From Streptomyces meridianus (lineage in GTDB: Bacteria; Actinomycetota; Actinomycetes; Streptomycetales; Streptomycetaceae), in the NCBI RefSeq assembly GCF_023703325.1, contig NZ_JAMQGM010000049.1, positions 62,001 through 126,000 of the forward strand: a stretch of 64,000 bases of DNA, given 5' to 3'. A model generated the notes under the pieces. It was not told where the DNA came from. It ran no database searches and saw only the letters and a list, made by a program, of their open reading frames with translations. The translations under genes and the position numbers were made by a program. This document shows, piece after piece, positions 62,573 to 64,000 of this stretch; positions within the stretch are counted from its first letter, which is position 1, and each line of letters opens with the position of its first letter.

Positions 62573-62623
62573 GGTGCTCTCCCTGTTCCTCGGAGTTCTT
62601 CGGAGCGGACGTCCGCACATCCC

Positions 62624-62653
62624 TTGACGCGTGACTTCGCCCGCTCCAATAAT
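62624..62653 (+). promoter_or_regulatory. candidate promoter of the Nramp-type gene
   Basis: TTGACG (62624-62629) and AATAAT (62648-62653) are 18 bases apart. The FCD palindrome at 62673 would then sit just after the transcription start. Confidence 0.45.
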
Positions 62654-62672
62654 CATACGCCCTACCGGAAGT

Positions 62673-62684
62673 ATCCTATAGGAT
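62673..62684. promoter_or_regulatory. FCD-type operator
   Basis: ATCCTATAGGAT is a perfect 12-base palindrome in the only AT-rich part of the gap between the FCD regulator and the Nramp-type gene. FCD regulators commonly bind such short ATAGGAT-type sites. One site here can serve both transcripts. Confidence 0.75.
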
Positions 62685-62742
62685 TCGACGGTGATCCAGA
62701 TCACACTCGCTGGACCGGCCGTCGCCCGAGACAGGGATGGAC

Positions 62743-64000
62743 ATGACCACACAAGGAATCGGCCGCACCACGGACCCCGTGCTGCGTCTGCCGGAACCGC
62801 CCGCGGAGCTTCGCCGACGGCGTGTGAACGTCGCGACGGTCCTCAAGTTCTTCGGTCCGGGCGCGATCGTCGCCTCACTCACCATCGGCAGCGGGGAGTC
62901 GATCCTGGCCTCCCGCGAGGGCGCCGTGTTCGGCTACGCCGTGCTCTGGGCGGTGGTGGTGGGCACGGTCGCCAAGGGCGCCCTCGTCTACGCGTCCAAC
63001 CGGCACATCACGCTCACCGGCGAACACCCCATGACGCGGTTCGCCAAGGTGCTGCCCGGCCCCCGGGGCTGGTTCCCGGTACTGCTCGCGCTGATCTGCC
63101 TGATGTCGTTCCCCGGCTGGGCCAGCGGAGTCGCCGTCGCACTCGGGGACTACCTCCAGTCCCTCGGCGCGGGCAACGGCACCGCCTATGCGGTGGGCGT
63201 CCTCCTGTTCGGAGCCGTGCTGTCCTACCTGGGCGGCTACACCGTGCTGGAAAAGGTGCAGGTGGCGATCGCGGGGCTGATGGTCGTGCTCGTCCTGGTC
63301 GCCGTGTTCGTGGCGCAGCCCGACTGGTCCGGCGTCCTCGGGGGCCTGGTCCCCGGCAGCTTCGACTACGCGCCCTTCGTGAGCGGCAAGTACCCCGACG
63401 TCGCCGCTACCTCGGTGTGGGTGGAACTCGTGGTCTTCATGGGCGGTCTCGGCGGCGGCATGTACGACTACATCGGCTACACCGGCATGCTGCGCGAGAA
63501 GAAGTGGGGGATGCTCGGACACCGCGACGTCGAGGCGATCGGCCACCGGCTGTCCTCGATGGACGCCCGCGACCGGATACCGCTCTCCACCGAGCCCGAC
63601 GACGTGGCCGGCGCCCGCGCCTGGAGCCGTGCACCCCTGTTCGACATGATGGCGGCGTTCCTCGCGCTCGCGGTCATCGCCGCCGCGTTCATGATCAACG
63701 GCGCGGCGATCCTGGGCGAGCGCGGGCAGGTGCCCGAGGGCAACGACGTGCTGAGCTACCAGTCGCAGTTCCTCGCCGTGGTGGCGCCGCTCTTCGAGTA
63801 CTTCTACATCGTCGCCATCGTCATGGTCCTCTTCGGCACCGTGTACGCGGTGTGGGAGGCCTACTCCTGGACCACCTACGAGAGCCTCTCCGCCGTCTCG
63901 GAGAAGGTCCGCTCCCGCGGGCAGCGCGGCATCCGGCCCTACGTCTACGCATGGACCGGCATCGGCAGCCTGCTGATGATCGCCACCGAGGCCGACTTCG
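62743..64000 (+). CDS. Nramp-fold transporter lacking canonical metal motifs (cut by window edge)
   Basis: ATG 62743 (MTTQGIGRTTDPVLRLPEPP) is placed by AGGG; an in-frame ATG at 62737 is possible. About 419 residues are visible. The first helix, FGPGAIVASLTIGSGESILASREGAVFGYAVLW, aligns with Nramp helix 1, but the metal-binding DPGN is GSGE (49-52). The helix-6 region VWVELVVFMGGLGGGMYDYIGYTGM has no MPH. It therefore probably does not carry Mn or Fe as classic Nramp proteins do. It diverges from the fuconate-type operon and may be that pathway's importer. Confidence 0.85.
   Translation, partial: MTTQGIGRTTDPVLRLPEPPAELRRRRVNVATVLKFFGPGAIVASLTIGSGESILASREGAVFGYAVLWAVVVGTVAKGALVYASNRHITLTGEHPMTRFAKVLPGPRGWFPVLLALICLMSFPGWASGVAVALGDYLQSLGAGNGTAYAVGVLLFGAVLSYLGGYTVLEKVQVAIAGLMVVLVLVAVFVAQPDWSGVLGGLVPGSFDYAPFVSGKYPDVAATSVWVELVVFMGGLGGGMYDYIGYTGMLREKKWGMLGHRDVEAIGHRLSSMDARDRIPLSTEPDDVAGARAWSRAPLFDMMAAFLALAVIAAAFMINGAAILGERGQVPEGNDVLSYQSQFLAVVAPLFEYFYIVAIVMVLFGTVYAVWEAYSWTTYESLSAVSEKVRSRGQRGIRPYVYAWTGIGSLLMIATEADF

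Overview
The window is high-GC actinomycete chromosome, almost certainly Streptomyces. Codons end mostly in G or C, genes are packed with ATGA/GTGA/TTGA overlaps, and the gene types are typical of the genus: a streptogrisin-type protease, a sugar ABC importer without its own ATPase, a DUF3311/sodium-symporter pair, a stand-alone maltokinase cap protein and GlxA, IclR, LacI and GntR regulators. I saw no rRNA, tRNA, CRISPR array, prophage or intact mobile element. The region reads as accessory catabolic and transport DNA, with each catabolic unit next to its own regulator.

Layout. 1-510: start of a glutamate-cysteine-ligase-like gene cut by the left edge. 889-2321: PRC-barrel protein, 55-residue membrane protein and BrkB-type membrane protein. 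2443-4674: ACS-type MFS permease divergent from an IclR regulator, with promoter and operators between. 4768-8372: maltokinase cap-like protein, MmcQ/YjbR protein, saccharopine-dehydrogenase-like enoyl reductase and GlxA regulator, then a recombinase remnant. 8657-11770: VanA/VanB-like Rieske oxygenase operon with a small CxC protein between oxygenase and reductase, next to an IclR gene broken by two single-base losses. 11909-15225: long-chain acyl-CoA ligase and glutamate dehydrogenase. 15294-21903: LacI-controlled sugar importer and a divergent glycogen-debranching-like hydrolase. 21916-25205: ArsR-type regulator with MFS exporter, then a secreted serine protease. 25291-28614: DUF2238, DUF2252, DUF7144 and S4-domain proteins. 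29320-31614: Tat-exported GH3 beta-glucosidase. 31779-39790: four-gene FtsX-type ABC system. 39945-41423: unknown protein and polysaccharide deacetylase.

41437-49569: a FadR-type regulator faces a six-gene operon (M20 hydrolase, aldehyde dehydrogenase, SDR, DUF3311, sodium symporter, YtcJ-type amidohydrolase) with a FadR-like operator in the promoter region. 49712-57414: a MEDS/ATPase signalling protein, a PucR-type regulator, and a divergent operon of urease-like gamma/beta and alpha subunits, a second YtcJ-type amidohydrolase and an MHS-type permease. No urease accessory genes are in the window. The substrates of both operons are unknown; they are the best candidates for undescribed catabolism.

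57496-64000: an L-fuconate-type catabolic operon (FCD regulator, fumarylacetoacetase-type hydrolase, L-fuconate dehydratase, SDR, FAD-linked 2-hydroxyacid dehydrogenase). Its genes fit conversion of L-fuconate to pyruvate plus lactate and oxidation of the lactate. A divergent Nramp-fold transporter lacking the usual metal-binding motifs shares its regulatory region and is cut by the right edge.
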